Shown one piece after another: positions 50,152 through 60,983 of a stretch of DNA of 64,000 nucleotides. Each line of letters begins with the position of its first letter. The stretch's first letter is position 1. A program made the position numbers and the translations under genes. The notes under the pieces were generated by a model. That model was given only the letters and a program-made list of their open reading frames with translations. It did no database searches and was not told the origin of the DNA. Source of the stretch: Monocercomonoides exilis (lineage: Eukaryota; Preaxostyla; Oxymonadida; Polymastigidae); contig LSRY02000066.1 in assembly GCA_001643675.2 (NCBI GenBank), positions 1 through 64,000 on the forward strand. The letters are read 5' to 3'.

Positions 50152-50491
50152 TTGGATAATGGGAAAATGATTCTTAACGTGTTCATAATTACTCAAAAAG
50201 CATATTGCATATAATTATTATTGATTTCAGGAAAGAACAAGTTTGTTCGAGTAATATTCACAACCATAATCATATGAATTCTCTTATAGTTTTTTGTTTA
50301 ATTCACCGAGAATTCAAAATTTTTGTTAAAATTCTTGTGTTTCTTTTTGAAACATACGGATAAAAGAAAGTTAAGTGCGAAATAATTTCTCCTATTTTTT
50401 AATATTTTTCCACTTTTTTTTGAAATTTCAGAATAGGAAATAAAATGTATGGGCGTTTAACCATAAATTACGTATTATAACCTTAAATTCA
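50152..50491. promoter_or_regulatory. Presumed bidirectional promoter region
   Basis: These 340 bp separate two divergent start codons (transporter and dynamin). The sequence is AT-rich with poly-T/poly-A blocks. I see no TATA box or other element I can name with confidence. The promoter role is inferred from gene orientation only. Confidence 0.4.
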
Positions 50492-52969
50492 ATGGAGTCT
50501 TTACTTACTGTTATGAGTCGGTTGATGCGTGTCTTTGCGCAAGCACGCGTTCCACCTGTTCAATTACCTCAGATTGTTGTTGTTGGATCACAGAGTAGCG
50601 GAAAGAGTAGTGTTATTGAGGCAATTGTCCAGAGAGATTTTTTGCCTCGTGGTTCTGGAATTGTTACACGACGACCGCTTCAATTAACTCTGGTTAATGA
50701 ATCTGCTTCAGGAAGTGATGAAGAATGGGGAGAGTTTGCACATTTGAAGGGGAAAAAGTTCCATGATTTTTCCGAAATAAAACAAGAAATTCAAAATGAA
50801 ACGAATAAAGTTGCTGGAACAGCAAAGGGAGTATCTGCAGAGCCAATTGTTTTGACTATTCATTCTCCATCTGTTGTTAATTTAATTCTTGTTGATTTAC
50901 CTGGTCTTACTAAAGTTGCCGTTGAAGGCCAACCAAAGGATATTGAAAAGCAAATTGCTGATATGGTTGAAAAATATATTTCTCAGGAAAGAACCATCAT
51001 ATTGGCAGTTTCACCTGGACCTGTTGATTTAGCAAATAGTGATTCACTGAAACTTGCACAAAGATGGGATCCAAAAGGAGAACGAACACTTGGTGTCATC
51101 ACAAAATTAGATCTTATGGACAGAGGAACGGATGCGTCTGATGTGCTTCAAAATAGAGTGTTTCGTTTAAGATTAGGATATGTTGGCCTTTGCCTTCGTT
51201 CACAGGATGATATTAACAAGAATAAAACTGTACGAGATGCGCTTAAAGACGAAGAAGCTTTCTTTAGAAGTCATCCTGCATATTCTTCTTTTGCAGATCA
51301 ATGTGGAACAATGTATTTAGGGCAGACGTTGAGCAAACTTCTGTTGAATCATGTTCGAATGTATCTCCCTCAAATCAATAAACAGATTCACGCCCAGCTT
51401 TCACAAACACAACAAGAGTTATTGCGATATGGAGTACCACCCGAGGAACAGGGTGGCTTTGGGGTACTTTTGCTAACAGCTATCAATGAGTTTTCTACAA
51501 AAGTCAATGAGTCGCTTGAAGGTACAGTTTCTGATGAAGGAAGAACCGAACTGAGAGGAGGTGCGCGGCTGAATCGCGTGTTTCGAGAAGTATTTTTGAA
51601 TGATTTGGATCGGACCAAGTTCGATTTGGAGATGTCACAGCAAGAGCTTTTGATTCAAATGAGAAACTCTCTTGGTGTGAATTCACTTCTGTTCATTCCA
51701 GAAAAGTGCTTCTATCAGCTATCGAAGAAGCAAATAGAGCGGTTGCGTGATCCTTGTGTCAGGTGCGTGGAGCTTGCACATGCTGAGTGCAACCAACTTC
51801 TGAAGACAACCCTTCATCATGTGACAGGAATAGAACGATTCCCCAAGCTGAGGCAGAGGCTGCTGGAGGAAACATCGCAAATGGCATATGATCTGATGAA
51901 AAATACACTCACTACAATCAACAACATCATCGATGTGGAAGAATCGTACATCAACACACGCCATCCCGAGTTCCGCACAGAAGAAGTTGTTGCCTCGGTG
52001 ATTATCGAAAAAGAGGAGATGCAAAAGCGACGGGAGATGGAGGTTGAAGAAGCAGCTAAGCACCCAAAAACACAGCAGAAATCATCGTCGAAAGACGGAG
52101 CTGGGTCAAATGCGCAGTCTTCGACTGAGGCCACGTTCAAATATTCCATTTCGCAGAATTCTCAGGCGATGAATCTACAGGCGCTGACAGAGTCAGACGA
52201 GGTGAAGGTGGAGATTGTGCGCAGGTTGGTTTATCGCTACTTCGACATCACTCGCAAGGCAATTGGCGATCTGGTGCCAAAGACGATTATGCACTTCCTC
52301 ATCAACGCCCTCCGCCGCACGATGCAGACAGAGCTGATGAAGCGGCTGTACAAAGAATCCTTGTTTGAGGAGCTGCTGAGTGAAGACGAGGATGTCAAGA
52401 GAAGACGGTCGCTGTGCGTGGATAGGATGAAAGTGCTGCAGGAATCCACACGCATTCTCGATGATGTCTCCTTCTCGTCTTCGATGTTTGATCTGACAAC
52501 AGATTCTTTGGATGCACTTGACTCTCGCTCTGCACCTTTGGATAATCCGTCATCATCGTCTACTCCATCATCATCTTCTTCTTCTTCAAGTTCGGATAAT
52601 TTCTCTCAAAAGCCAACATTTGCTATGTCGTCGGCATCTGCATCTTCATCGTCGACTCAGCCTTCCTCTGGAATGGGAGCAGGAGCGCCTTATTCAACAC
52701 ATAACTCCTCTCAAGCATTCACATTTCCTCCTCCTGTTATGTCTCCAGCAAATCAATCTCTCTCTGGTTTCCCTCCTCCAGCATCCACTTCATCTTCTTC
52801 ATCTCCTCCTTCTTCAATGACTTCTACAAATTCACTCTTCCCTTCGTCAAGGAGCCCAGGAACGTCCCAGACATTTAATCCATACACACCCGTCAATCAA
52901 TTTGGCGGGGTCAGTTCTGGCAATTTGCCCATGATGTCTTCACCTCTCGATAAAAAAAGAAAGTATTAA
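50492..52969 (+). CDS. Dynamin-related GTPase (Vps1/Dnm1 type)
   Basis: Large GTPase that assembles on membranes for fission. Single exon, 825 aa. The N-terminal GTPase domain has the P-loop GSQSSGKSS (residues 32-40), switch I with SGIVTRRPLQL, DLPGLTK (switch II) and TKLDLMDRGTD (G4). The middle/stalk region runs through KQIHAQLSQTQQELLRYG and NSLLFIPEKCFYQLSKKQIE. After a variable Lys/Glu/Ser insert comes the GTPase effector domain (EIVRRLVYRYFDITRKAIGD, LRRTMQTELMKRLYKESLFE). There is no PH or proline-rich domain of classical dynamin, so this is a dynamin-related protein. The last 150 residues are Ser/Pro/Asn-rich low complexity. In an organism without mitochondria (if the oxymonad guess holds) a Vps1-like endomembrane or peroxisomal role would be expected; that is inference. 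Confidence 0.93.
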   Translation: MESLLTVMSRLMRVFAQARVPPVQLPQIVVVGSQSSGKSSVIEAIVQRDFLPRGSGIVTRRPLQLTLVNESASGSDEEWGEFAHLKGKKFHDFSEIKQEIQNETNKVAGTAKGVSAEPIVLTIHSPSVVNLILVDLPGLTKVAVEGQPKDIEKQIADMVEKYISQERTIILAVSPGPVDLANSDSLKLAQRWDPKGERTLGVITKLDLMDRGTDASDVLQNRVFRLRLGYVGLCLRSQDDINKNKTVRDALKDEEAFFRSHPAYSSFADQCGTMYLGQTLSKLLLNHVRMYLPQINKQIHAQLSQTQQELLRYGVPPEEQGGFGVLLLTAINEFSTKVNESLEGTVSDEGRTELRGGARLNRVFREVFLNDLDRTKFDLEMSQQELLIQMRNSLGVNSLLFIPEKCFYQLSKKQIERLRDPCVRCVELAHAECNQLLKTTLHHVTGIERFPKLRQRLLEETSQMAYDLMKNTLTTINNIIDVEESYINTRHPEFRTEEVVASVIIEKEEMQKRREMEVEEAAKHPKTQQKSSSKDGAGSNAQSSTEATFKYSISQNSQAMNLQALTESDEVKVEIVRRLVYRYFDITRKAIGDLVPKTIMHFLINALRRTMQTELMKRLYKESLFEELLSEDEDVKRRRSLCVDRMKVLQESTRILDDVSFSSSMFDLTTDSLDALDSRSAPLDNPSSSSTPSSSSSSSSSDNFSQKPTFAMSSASASSSSTQPSSGMGAGAPYSTHNSSQAFTFPPPVMSPANQSLSGFPPPASTSSSSSPPSSMTSTNSLFPSSRSPGTSQTFNPYTPVNQFGGVSSGNLPMMSSPLDKKRKY

Positions 52970-53373
52970 ATATTTTATTGTCTTTAAAAATGTGAAAGAT
53001 ATTTGATGGGAAAGAAAATTGCATTTTATGTTTGTATTAATTATATAAATTAGTAATGACATTTCGCTACTTTACTCTTACTATTTTAAGCATTGATTGA
53101 TCGAAATTTTTCATTTTTTCGATCTTAGATTGCATCTTTATATTCATTTTTGGTAACTTTGTGGATTTGCGAATTTTATTTTTCTTTATTAAAGCAAAAA
53201 TGAACAAGTGTTTGAAGATGAAAAAAGAAAGTCTTGTTTTTAATGTTGAATAACATCAAAGCGAAATGTTTTGAATAAATTTTTAAATATAACTTTATAA
53301 TTTTTTTAGCCAAAAGAGAAGATCAATCAATATGTTCAAATAAACTGCATTTTTTGATAATTGAAAAAAAAAA
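52970..53373. other. 3' flank of dynamin, nothing recognised
   Basis: AT-rich sequence between two convergent genes; no ORF or structured element I can support. Confidence 0.4.
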
Positions 53374-53832
53374 TCAATGATGCATTGGTTGAAAAGAGTT
53401 TTCTTGTGATGGATAACGATGAGATAACTCGTTTTCTTCTTCGTTTTCGGTTTCTTGATTTTCGTAATTATGCGCATGTGAATGTATGTCTTCTGCAGAA
53501 TCATCGTCAAGAATTTTGTTATTCCAATTATCTTTCAGCAATTCTTCTGCAAGTTCGAGGTGGTAATTAGCCAATTGAATTTTTCTTTTTGTTAAAATTT
53601 CAGATTCCTTATTTCGTTCAAAGTTTTGTCTCGACTGCAGCGGAGTTGGTAATTCCAATACGTCTTTAGCGTTTGCTGCTTTCTTTTTCAAAAAATTAAT
53701 AATGTTATGTGTCACTTTCTCGGCTTGGTTCTTCAGTTTGTAAATCTCAGGAGTACTTGTTTCTGGTATTCTATGTGAACTTCCTTGAGTAAGCTCTTCA
53801 GCAAAACAATTGTAAATGGATATAATCTTTTT
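53374..53832 (-). CDS. Last exon(s) of an unidentified helical protein
   Basis: An open frame follows an AG acceptor at about 53832 (TTTTTAAAAAG) and ends with a stop at 53374. It reads IISIYNCFAEELTQGSS, then KLKNQAEKVTHNIINFLKKK, LPTPLQSRQNFERNKESEIL, TKRKIQLANYHLELAEELLK and an acidic, His-containing tail. It is probably helical with coiled-coil potential. No family recognised. It could be the 3' part of the gene whose exons lie at 54580-56342 on the same strand, but about 750 bp of AT-rich repeat-like DNA separates them and I could not prove a junction. Confidence 0.5.
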   Translation of the reverse strand, partial: KKIISIYNCFAEELTQGSSHRIPETSTPEIYKLKNQAEKVTHNIINFLKKKAANAKDVLELPTPLQSRQNFERNKESEILTKRKIQLANYHLELAEELLKDNWNNKILDDDSAEDIHSHAHNYENQETENEEENELSHRYPSQENSFQPMHH

Positions 53833-54054
53833 AAAAAATAAAATAAAAGACTTTTAATAATTGAAAAAATTAACCTCAAGAAATATTAACATTTTCGGTT
53901 CAAAAATGCATTACGAATAATTAATTAGTAAATGCAAATTTTAATCATGATTTAAAAAGAAATTACATTCAGGAATCTCGAATGTTTCGCAATATTTCAA
54001 AAGGACCATTATAAAATATTATTTGAGAGAATATTCTTCCATATTAGATACAAT

Positions 54055-54190
54055 GAGAATAGAAATGTTTTATTCGAATAAATATAACTTATTCAAATAA
54101 ACAAAGTTTATTCGGAATAAATTATTTTTATTGGAATAATAAAAATTAATTGGAATAAACTCTGGCTTTTCGGAATAACTTTTTTCTTAG
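54055..54190. repeat. Degenerate AT-rich repeat with GGAATAAA/TTATTCGAATAA units
   Basis: Successive short units such as TTATTCAAATAAAC, TTATTCGGAATAAA, TTGGAATAAT and GGAATAAACTCTGG follow each other at intervals of 15-25 bp. Much the same pattern occurs at 56755-56890, also with TTAATTGGAATAAACT. Individual units are near-palindromic (TTATTCNNATAA). Confidence 0.6.
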
Positions 54191-54579
54191 AAAATTTATT
54201 GTGGTATTCAAAAAAATTCACTTGAATCACATTCTCAAAAAGCATTTATATGTTAATTAATTCCACTTATATTTTGGAAAAAACTATTTAATAAACAAGA
54301 TTTTGTTTTAATGCATTAGGATTAGAAATTTTTGAAATGTTATTAAAAATGAATGATGACATAAAATATTCTTCAATTTGCAACTAATAAAAGCAATCAA
54401 AAATAGACTTACAGTTAGCAATAAATTATAATTTATCATTTCGCTATATTTGTTAATTCTTTATTGTAATTTTTCCATCTATATTTCACATTTATGATCA
54501 AACAGGATAAAAAAACCAAAAACAATATCCAATTGCAAAAGGAGAAGTAATTGGATGAACAACATTTTGCTGAAATTGT

Positions 54580-56342
54580 TCATGATACCTGATTATTCAT
54601 GTTGTTCGCCCCTCCACTTGAAACTCTATCAGTTGCAGATGATGATGTTCCAGTTGTTTTTGTGTCATTCCATTTGCATTCAGAAAATGAATTCTCCTGA
54701 TCGTCTGCTATTTGCTGTTTCATTAACTTTTGTAGATTCCTTGCACTTTTATTGACTGCAGCACTTCGAGATCGATAGAACCCGATGAACGAATTGTTAG
54801 TGGAGGAAAATGAAGGTTTGGACAATGAAGAAGAAGAGCTCGGGATGAATGTGCAGAGGGACTTCTGTGTGAATGAAGAGGAGTCGGTGGATGGAGATTA
54901 CAGCATGAATGGGTTCTACGGACTTCCAACAAGAACAGAAGGTGAAGACAATTGTGTGTGTGGCAAGGGAGAAAACGGAGTGGTGGCAAATGTTGAGGAG
55001 GCTGTGATGTTTTGAGTGTGCAGCTAGGCAGATGAGAATGTGCTGTCGAATAATCAGAATATTTGCTATGTTCACTTCTCAACCTCTGCCCCTTTTTTTC
55101 TGTTGCTTTATGTGCAAGTCTTGTATCGAAAGCGTCTATTTTCGATGTGCAAAACTCGTCTTTCTCCTTTGTCTTCGTCTTCGCCTTTGGTTCTTCCTGC
55201 TGTCTCCCTTTCCTCTGCTCTGCGCTCAATTTGCTTCTGAAATCCGCTTTCTTTGACTCTTTAATTTGAACTTGAACTCCTCTCTCTTCGCTTCTCGGGG
55301 TGATATTAAGCAAGTGGATGACTGTGATGTGTCTGGCAGCTTCTTCCTCTAATTCCCATTTCCCCTCGATATCTATTCGCTCAATCAGCACAGTTATCTC
55401 GCGGAAGCCGTTCAAACCTCCAAGCAGTGCAGGATGTACAGCTGTGGAAGATGAAATAAATCATGATGCACATTCATAGAAGCTGCAGAATGCATTGATG
55501 GCGAAGAAGAAGAAGAGGGAGAGGGAGAGGGAGAGGGAGAGGAACAGGACGATCTGTTCGAAGATTGAGGATTCTGCGGGATCTGGATAGAGCTAGATAT
55601 TCCATCTCTGACAGCTGAAAGAGAAATGTCTGTCTTGTCTTGCCCAGCCAAAGAGCTGCCCATGCAATCAGAACAAGGCTATGAAAAAAGCAGGTTAGTT
55701 GTGCTTGCCTGCTTCTTGCTTCCAACTGCTCACAGATCAACTCCACAAATACTTTTGGCATGAGATTCTAGTTGCATTTTATCCAATACTCAAATGACAC
55801 GTAACCAAGTTCCCACTTGCCATACTCATCCCGCGCGAATCACTCTTGTAATTACCATCCACAACAATTTTCCGATCTTTCATCCCAGTATTCAGCTCAT
55901 TCATCTTTTCTGCATGCTGATTGTCCAAATCCATGAATTAACAAAATTACATCCGTTTCATACTTTCTGAACATCAATATTTGTTGTGTAACATTCACAG
56001 AATGAGTTATTCGACGAAAAAAGTTTGTGATCATCTCGAAAATACACGTCGTGGCCATAAGGAGTTGAATTACTGCAACAGCAATCGTGGAAGAAGATGA
56101 AATAACAATTATGATAGTCACTTGGAGCTTCTGATTGATACTGCTTGAAATCCAATCCTCCACCTCTTGTTGATGTATTGCACAAAATGAATAGGACATT
56201 TCTTATTTTGATTTGTGTTGTAGGAATGAAGGAGCAATAAAACTCTCTCCATCGAAATTTGAGAAAGAATGAGAAGTATTAAAGTACAAAAACATACGGA
56301 CTCTCCCCTTTGCAACATTCTGCTCCAAATTGGATTTTCTCA
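54580..56342 (-). CDS. Unrecognised multi-exon gene, boundaries uncertain
   Basis: Coding-like minus-strand pieces: from an ATG at 56342 MRKSNLEQNVAKGRVRMFLY and FNTSHSFSNFDGESFIAPSF; at 56185-55958 PSDYHNCYFIFFHDCCCSNS and TPYGHDVYFRDDHKLFSSNN; at about 55890-55790 MKDRKIVVDGNYKSDSRGMS; at 55761-55620 MPKVFVELICEQLEARSRQA; at 55440-55150 AVHPALLGGLNGFREITVLI, ERIDIEGKWELEEEAARHIT and VIHLLNITPRSEERGVQVQI; and at 54825-54590 SAAVNKSARNLQKLMKQQIA. They lie in different frames and need introns (for example an acceptor CACAG near 55441). The pieces are too divergent for me to name a family. Two adjacent genes are possible. Confidence 0.4.
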
Positions 56343-56754
56343 TTTGAAATTTTACGAAAGGAAATGCTTATTCGTAATCTGTATTATATGTTTGATTTCA
56401 ACTCAATTCCGTTAATCGATTCTATAAATAATTTCATCAAAAGCCTGCCATTCCTTGCATAATCAACGCTTTTTGTTTCATTGAGTTAAACCCTTCAAAT
56501 ATTGAACATCATTATGATCCATTCACATTTATGCAAATTTCATCTTTTGTATTTGAAGTGTTTCTTGTAATTCTATTTGATCTCCAATCCTATGGCAGAA
56601 ATTTCCAGTTTTTCTTTTAATTGTTTGAGACCATAACTGTTCGAAAAAAATTTTCTGAATAGCATTTCGATGAATAAATATTGTTTATTAATCTTTAAAT
56701 GTTCTGAATATTCAGTGCATTCGAACTGATAAAAAGGATCATTAAAATTTTTGT

Positions 56755-56890
56755 TGAGGGATTAATTGGAATAAACTTGGTCTTTCTGGAATAAATTTTT
56801 TTTATTCGAATAAACTGGTGTTATCTGGAATAAACTTTGGTTATTCGAATTATTATTTTTATTTCAATAAAATTTTCTTATTCCAATACC
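56755..56890. repeat. Second copy of the degenerate GGAATAAA/TTATTCGAATAA repeat
   Basis: Units TTAATTGGAATAAACT, CTGGAATAAATT, TTATTCGAATAAACTGG, TCTGGAATAAACT and TTATTCGAATTATT match the array at 54055-54190 in unit sequence and spacing. The two arrays bracket the unrecognised gene pieces at 54580-56342. Confidence 0.6.
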
Positions 56891-57065
56891 ATCTATTATT
56901 TTTTTGATATTTGATTTATTGACCTAATTCTGAATTATTATCTCATTTCCAAAAAGTTAGCGAAAAATATAAAAAGAAAATAAATTCTCAAAAAAATCTC
57001 GAAAATAAGAAAAAGATTAAATCATTCACGAAAGAAAAAATGTTGGTATTCAATCACAAAAACAT

Positions 57066-57315
57066 CATATGGATGATTCTTTTTGAAAAGTCACAAATGT
57101 TTAATTTTCTGATAAATCTAAAATTTCATATTTCGCTAAATATTTTGTCAACAAATATCAAACTTCACTAAAATGGAATCTCTTTCTTGATAAAGCTATT
57201 TCAAACATTCTTGAGAAGATTTGTGAGTGGAAACAGAAATTTGAGCAAAAAATGAAAATTTTGAAGTATTTGAAAATTAAACATTTGTGACTTTTCTTAA
57301 AGAATCACCCATATG
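57066..57315. repeat. Palindromic element with about 44-bp inverted arms
   Basis: The left arm is 57066-57109 and begins CATATGGATGATTCTTTTTG. The right arm is 57272-57315. Its reverse complement begins CATATGGGTGATTCTTTAAG and continues with the same AAAGTCACAAATGTTTAATT core, with about four mismatches over the arm. Similarity continues imperfectly inward (AAATTTCAT-TTT-GCT-AAAT). The loop carries no ORF. It could be a MITE-like remnant or a hairpin-forming element. No target-site duplication was established. Confidence 0.65.
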
Positions 57316-57836
57316 GTTAGTGCACAACATACAGATATTGCATAAAATACAGGACAAGATCGATTTCTCAATAACTGCAAGAGAAAAATTCAGTAAATTT
57401 TCTTCAAAATACATCACATAAATACAAACTCATTTGATATTTAAGACTTTCAAAACTTCCTCGTATATGCTCAGAAAAAATATATGGGTGATTTTTTTTG
57501 ATATCATAAAAAAAGATCAAAAATCGAAAAAATAAAATCAATTGTGGTATTTATTGATCAAAGAGTTAAAGATGATTTTTTGCAAGTATTTAGCTTTTAT
57601 ATCTGTTATATATATTTGTTTTATTTATAAGAACAAAAAAACATACCTTTTTTCATTTAAAAAAGTTTTTTGATCAAGTTTTATAAAAATAAACCTAAAA
57701 TTTAAAAATATAATCACAAGTTTCAAAACTTGCAATACAAAAATTTTTGAAGAAAATATTATTTGTTGAACATTATGGATGGCTTTATATACATAAAATT
57801 TGTGAATTTTCAAAAGAAGTTGCGATGCGTTTAATA

Positions 57837-58131
57837 TTAATTTTGCTGAAACTTCATCATTAAGTTCCTGTTGTTGCTGAGCAGTTCAACGGATTCGTCA
57901 AATGGAGATAATGTTGAAAAGGATGCAACAAACAACGGGAACAAAATCGTTGCAAATGGTGGAATTGATGCAGATGCTTGTAGCAAAACACAGAAAAACC
58001 CATTTGCCACGATGGAGCATGTTCTCGGATGCGTTGCTCCCTTCAGCGATGCCTCCCTCTCCCTTCTCGTCTCCACTTTCACTCCCACAAACACTCTCAC
58101 ATTCCGTGCTCCAAATACAAAAATCACTTGA
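57837..58131 (+). CDS. Possible terminal exon or gene fragment, doubtful
   Basis: The plus strand reads SSSTDSSNGDNVEKDATNNG, then NPFATMEHVLGCVAPFSDAS and FTPTNTLTFRAPNTKIT before TGA at 58131. Composition is less AT-driven than the surroundings. The minus strand is also open here, and no convincing upstream exon was found, so strand and reality are uncertain. No family recognised. Confidence 0.25.
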
Positions 58132-58339
58132 AAAGATGTATTTTTTCTGTTTTCATCAGAAGTTTATTTTTTTCAATCAATCTTTAATCTCCGCTCAGAC
58201 AAAAATATTTCTTCTTCGTTTCTTCATCAAATTTTAATCGTTTTCCATTTCACTTCATATTCATGAGATTTTATCGTATTTTCTACTGAAGTATATATCA
58301 ATGCATTTCTTTCATGGAGCAAAATCAGTACAGGTTATA

Positions 58340-60983
58340 TTATTTCTTCTTCTTTTCTTCAAATAGCATTTCTTCAATCATATCAACAAGCTCTTCAAAA
58401 CCTTCAATTTCTTTTGCCATTCCCATTTCTCCTTTTTCATCCGCTGCAGACGCACTTATTTCATAGAATTATCCTTCGACTATTGATTTTCCTAAAACAA
58501 CCGCTTTCTCTCTTTGTTTCATCTTCTGTGATATGTTGAAGGCGCATGCAATAATGCAACCTCTCGAAGATCATCCACATAATCGTTCGTTCCAAATAAC
58601 GTCTTCTGCCCTGCTCCTTTTGTTTTCTGTGAATTCTTTCAGCTTCCAAATAAAAAAAGTCAGATTCGATCTTCATGGATTGTGCACCCGATGATCGGCT
58701 TTTCTTGGTTTGATATTGAATCACTTCCGTTGACATATAATTTCAGCTGATATTCTGAGATAAAGCAAATATACGTTTTGTGCTTCCGAAAAGAAAATAA
58801 AAGATGACGCTTGGCACTGAATTCGATGAGAATTTGAATGAAATGGAAATGACAATTTTATTTGTTGTTCGTTGAAGAAGGTTGATGAAAAATAAGGAGT
58901 TGAAGGAGAAAATGAAGACAATACAAAAGGATATAAAGGATGAAGTTGCGATTGATCAAAATCATGTGGTATATAAATATTATCATTAATCTGGTTGCTC
59001 CTTCGTCTTTGTATTAATCTGGCTCTTCTGTCTGTTCGACTGTTCATCAAGCACAATGAAGCACTATCGCCCTGACTGCATATGGCAAATGTATTACTTT
59101 GATTCAATCTCTGCTGTTCTTGTTCCATTGTCTTTCCAGTTCAATCATTACTTTCATCATCTATTTCCATATAACTTGAATCTTCATCTAATTCGATATC
59201 AGCACCGTCATCTTCATTATCACTTTTATTTTTGTATGACAAATTCATTTCGCTCATCAGGCGCATCCACCACACAAGTGAATACGGATCAGAAAGAGAC
59301 GAAGGAAAGCGTCTGTGAAGAGGTTGAAACATGTGCGGAACAAGCGGTAACTGTGACGCCTTTGCAATTCGATTGAAGTCCCAAGGAGAAGAAGAGGTGG
59401 AAGACTGTGTTAAGTCAAACAATGAATAAGAACAAGGTGATTTTGATGTCTCAGCCAACGAAGGTGATAAAGGCGAAGATGAATAAGTTTGAGAAGAGGG
59501 ATGCATAAATGAATAACATGAAGCGCCAAGCAGTCTAGAAACACGAAAATATGGTGAAGAAAATGAAGTTTGACGGAAAATAGGGTGAACTTGTTGAATT
59601 TCAAATGAACACGAAGAAGTTTTGTCCATCTGTTCTTCATTCTTTTTCGTTTGAATTCTATCTTTCATTTTTGAATCAGAATAAGACTCATTCTTCGAAT
59701 CATGCCTTTTACAACTTTCTTTTTCATTGCGTTTTCTTTTTTCAATCTTTTCCTTCAGATTTTTGCTCAAAGAAAATTGAGAAAGTTCTGTTTCTTTCCT
59801 TTTCAGCTTTTCCATCAAAACAGTTCTGGCAACTGCTTCCTTTTGCTTCATTTGTCTGAAATACGTTGGATTCTTCTGCTTTTATTCTGCCCTCCGCTGC
59901 TTCATTGCTGTTGACATAACAAACATCAGCTCATTTTCTTCTTCGCGAAGAAAAGACATTCCGTCTGCTTCTTCAAAACGGCGGCGTCGAAGTAATTTTG
60001 GATAATTGTTTGAATACGAAGAAGAAGAAGAAGATGATGATGATGTTGTTGTTGGGGTGAGTGAATCCAAATGTGGCAGAGTTGAAGTTATCGCAGAGTC
60101 ATTTTCTTGTCTCAGTCTTCTTTCTCTTCTCCACAACGCACGAGCACATCCAATCCTCTTCGGGAGCACTTCTTTTCTCTTCATCTTTTCTGTCGTGTCT
60201 GCCCATCTCCACATTCTCATTTGCCATCGATGGAGCAGTCAGTGCTCGTGTAACAACACCACTATCACACAAAGATGGGCGTGCTTGTGTCTCCACTCCC
60301 TGAAGAAGGAAGCGCAGAGCGGGGTCTTCGAGCGAAGGAGCAGACAGATCTCCGCATAGAATGATTGGATGGATGCGCTGGGCAATCGGCTGTGTGGAGG
60401 CAGAGTTGAGTACACGAGTGCCTTGTATCTTTTGTGGAAATTGCCTCTCTGTCTCGTTAATTGTCACTTCTCTGTTGATACCCCGTGTGAGCTGCATAAG
60501 CTGCATGAGGCGAATGGAGCTGGCTGCTGAAGGAAAGATTGAAGAATGAGAAAACGAAGAGGATGTTGACGAATATGGCTGTTGCTGTGTTTGAGAAACA
60601 GATTGGTTTGGCAGGTCAAACAAAAGAGCATTCACAACGAATATCTTTTTTGAGGGAACGAAATGTCGTGTTGATGAAACAGCCTGCGATTGTTGAGAAA
60701 GAATTACTGTTTGTGTCCGAGTGAGTGGAAGACGCCTTCTGAACATCACACGAGACGATGAAGAGGAAGAGTGAATTGGGCAAATAAACTTTTGATGATG
60801 TCTGCCTGTTGAATCTTTGTGATGATGATGATGATGACGTCTTTGAATATCATCATCAGGAAAGTGTGAAGGCGAAGATTGCATTTCATCTAATTGGTCA
60901 TCTTCTTCTTTTTTCGTTTCATAGTCTTGTCTATCTTCTTTTGTTCTCTCTGTTAATTCATCACTTTCTTTCTCCTTCTCTTC
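58340..60983 (-). CDS. Endonuclease/exonuclease/phosphatase (EEP) family protein, CCR4/Angel-like, multi-exon
   Basis: EEP proteins of this type are usually deadenylases or related RNA phosphodiesterases. The recognisable part (60670-60240) reads FVVNALLFDLPNQ, a Ser/Gln insert, SSIRLMQLMQLTRGIN, a second insert, then HPIILCGDLSAPSLEDPALR and FLLQG. This matches the family order 'VANTHL... RL-Q---L ... P-I-CGD-N---S---YELL--G'. Later exons in changing frames contain MFQPLHRRFPSSLSDPYSLV, FIFFSEAQNVYLLYLRISAE (like the terminal DYIFYS-E) and an end reading EKGEMGMAKEIEGFEELVDM before TAA at 58340. Poly-Ser and poly-His inserts are common. The catalytic GD-N motif reads GDLS here and the N-x-H motif reads NALL, so activity is questionable. 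The upstream exons at 60984-63250 may belong to the same gene. Confidence 0.45.

Larger units (their letters stand above)
56343..57836. other. AT-rich intergenic region containing two repeats
   Basis: About 1.5 kb of very AT-rich DNA without a supportable ORF. It contains the second copy of the GGAATAAA-type repeat (about 56755-56890) and a palindromic element (57066-57315). Confidence 0.5.
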
